The notes beneath the pieces are model-generated. The model was given only the letters and a program-made list of their open reading frames with translations. It was not told the DNA's origin and ran no database searches. A DNA stretch of 64,000 nt from Cichorium intybus. Its lineage: Eukaryota > Streptophyta > Magnoliopsida > Asterales > Asteraceae. A program made the position numbers and the translations under genes. Location: assembly GCA_023525715.1 (NCBI GenBank), contig CM042012.1:56540705-56604704 (forward strand), written 5' to 3'. This document shows, piece by piece, positions 62,661 to 64,000 of the stretch (position 1 is the stretch's first letter; every line of letters begins with the position of its first letter).

Positions 62661-63438
62661 TGTTGGATTAGGTGTCTAAGCCATGACTAATAATTTGTAT
62701 TTACCTAATTAATAGAAGCAAAGTCCATTTGGGTTGCCCTCATAGCTGGAGGTTTGGCAGAAAGTTCGGTAGAGAGAAATGTTGGTTTATTATGGGATTA
62801 ATAAATCAATAGAAATTAAAAATATGGTTTGTTAATATATTAAAGTGATAATATATTAATTAGAAACTATGTTGATTGATTAATAATTAATCAGAAATTA
62901 ATTGGATTAATTTCTGTGGCATTAATTAGATTAATCAGGAGGTCAGGGATTAAAGTCGTACAAATTCAATGGTTGAATTGCGACGCGCGGCGCGCCAATG
63001 TAAAGGCCGCGACGCGCGTACATATTCGTACGAATTCAATAGTTGAATTGCGGCGCGCGGTGCGCAAACGATCTGGTCGTGGCGCGCGTACAGATAATCC
63101 GGAAAATGGGCTGCGGCTAGGGTTTCTAGCTTTGCCCTTTGGTTCCCTATAAATAGGGAACCCTAGACCTCATTATCAGTTGCTCATTTCTATTATTCTC
63201 TCTGGAGTTTTCGTGACCACCCTCTGGCTCCCTGGGTGTGATCTCATTTGAGGCAAGACACTTGTGCTGCTTAGCTTCAAGATTAAAACTAAAGGTTAGT
63301 TTTTCTGATTTATTCTTTTAGTTAATTTTTGTTTGGCTTTTAGGAATTAGTTACATGTTCAAAGAAAGAAAACATAGATCTTTTCTAGGTTGCATGTGAA
63401 CTTAGGTTATTTAGTTCATGGTTGCAGAAAACCTTTCA
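62661..63438 (+). repeat. 5' LTR of the terminal Copia element
   Basis: 778 bp, TGTTGGATTAGG to CCTTTCA. Contains GC-rich GCGACGCGCGGCGCGCC-like words around 62970-63090 that the solo LTR at 41512 lacks. Confidence 0.9.
63148..63155 (+). promoter_or_regulatory. TATA box in the terminal Copia LTR
   Basis: TATAAATA, also present in the related solo LTR near 42001; likely core promoter. Confidence 0.6.
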
Positions 63439-63439
63439 G

Positions 63440-63451
63440 TGGTATCAGAGC
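63440..63451 (+). other. Primer-binding site of the terminal Copia element
   Basis: TGGTATCAGAGC one base after the LTR, tRNA-Met type. Confidence 0.9.
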
Positions 63452-64000
63452 TTTTTGGTTGTTTTCTTATTGAATGGCTGTAATAGTTTTCCTAATTAGG
63501 GTTTATTGTTTATAAATCTTTTGGGCCTGATTTCGATTTTAGGGTTTAGGGTTTTTTTGAAACCCTAGCCCCTCCCCCCTTCTTTTTCGATTTTCCTGGT
63601 TAGGGTTTTAGGAGGTTTTCTATTTTTGGTAACTTTAATTGGTTAATTAAATGGATAACCTTAAACCCAGTTTGTTTGAATTCGATAATTAGGGGTTTAA
63701 GATAGGTTTAAATTGATTTGATTAATTTGGAAAAACCTATCTACATTTGAATTAATTTAATTAATTGTTTAATTAAAAGATAATTCAAGGGATTTAATTT
63801 AATGGTTAAATTTCGAAAATTAAAGGATAAATCCTAAAATATTTTAAAAGGTTTAAAATATCTAGATTTAATTAATTTAATTAATAGTTTAATTAAAAGA
63901 TAAATTAAATCAAATTAAAGGTTTAATTTAATTTGAAATTTAATAGTTAAATTTCAGGAAATTAAAAGATAAACCAGGAATATTTTAAAAGATTTAAAAT
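63452..64000 (+). other. Leader of the terminal Copia element
   Basis: AT-rich leader with recurrent TTTAATTAATTGTTTAATTA-like words; no ORF in the visible part. Confidence 0.6.

Larger units (their letters stand above)
62661..64000 (+). mobile_element. 5' end of a Copia element running off the window
   Basis: The LTR at 62661-63438 is the same family as the solo LTR at 41512. A PBS follows and then a long AT-rich leader. The gag start is not reached, so completeness cannot be judged. Probable left TSD AGATA (62656-62660). Confidence 0.85.

Noticed and set aside
62502..62690. Hydrophobic 62-codon ORF
   Set aside because: Crosses a partial LTR, a primer site and the start of another element, so it is a chance frame.

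Overview
This window is nuclear DNA of a flowering plant, most likely a eudicot. It holds a spliced nepenthesin-type protease gene, plant Copia, Gypsy/Athila, CACTA, hAT and Mutator-type transposons, TTTAGGG telomere-type repeats and long (TA)n tracts. An Asteraceae-like genome is possible, but the sequence does not fix the species. Only one ordinary host gene is convincing: a two-exon aspartic protease on the minus strand (268-3348). The rest is a dense, nested transposable-element landscape. I dated elements by reading target-site duplications (TSDs), ends and LTR pairs by eye.

Layout. 1-3473: aspartic protease with a 1.66 kb intron holding a (TA)n tract. 3474-8195: a complete, young Copia element (TSD GGTAC) inserted about 70 bp upstream of the protease TATA box. 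Its gag is replaced by a GC-rich chimeric segment that includes an antisense half tRNA-Gly. 8385-11500: a CACTA element without transposase (TSD TAA) carrying host exon fragments. 11976-36683: a nest. An older CACTA-like element is split by a second CACTA (12153-35052, TSD GAT). That one is split by a Gypsy-type element (14818-32223, TSD CACAT), which is split by a very young LTR element without gag or pol (18093-25832, TSD GAAGA). The innermost element carries, antisense, an intron-containing RWP-RK (RKD-like) transcription-factor gene with its own TATA box.

36684-45970: a dispersed repeat (copy A) containing an hAT MITE (TSD GTAGCTTG), a Pack-MULE-like element with a captured LRR fragment, a Copia solo LTR, an unpaired CACTA-like end, an unknown gene fragment and another solo LTR. 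45971-61092: an Athila-type Gypsy element (TSD TCAGC) lacking reverse transcriptase and integrase. Its 3' LTR is cut into three pieces by a solo LTR (TSD GCGAC) and by a gag-only Copia element (TSD GAACG); the pieces add up to exactly the 984 bp of the 5' LTR. 61093-64000: rest of repeat copy B, a partial Copia-like LTR, and the 5' end of a further Copia element that runs off the window.

The most notable object is the LTR element carrying the RKD-like gene. Its LTRs differ at about 3 of 1847 positions, so it moved very recently with its cargo. The cargo kept its introns, as expected for a gene lying antisense to the element RNA. In this copy the gene has a one-base frameshift in the RWP-RK domain and one premature stop. 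A second theme is parasitism: the Copia at 3474, the Gypsy at 14818, the RKD carrier, the Athila and the gag-only Copia all lack or have broken essential proteins, and several have nearly identical LTRs, which implies movement in trans.
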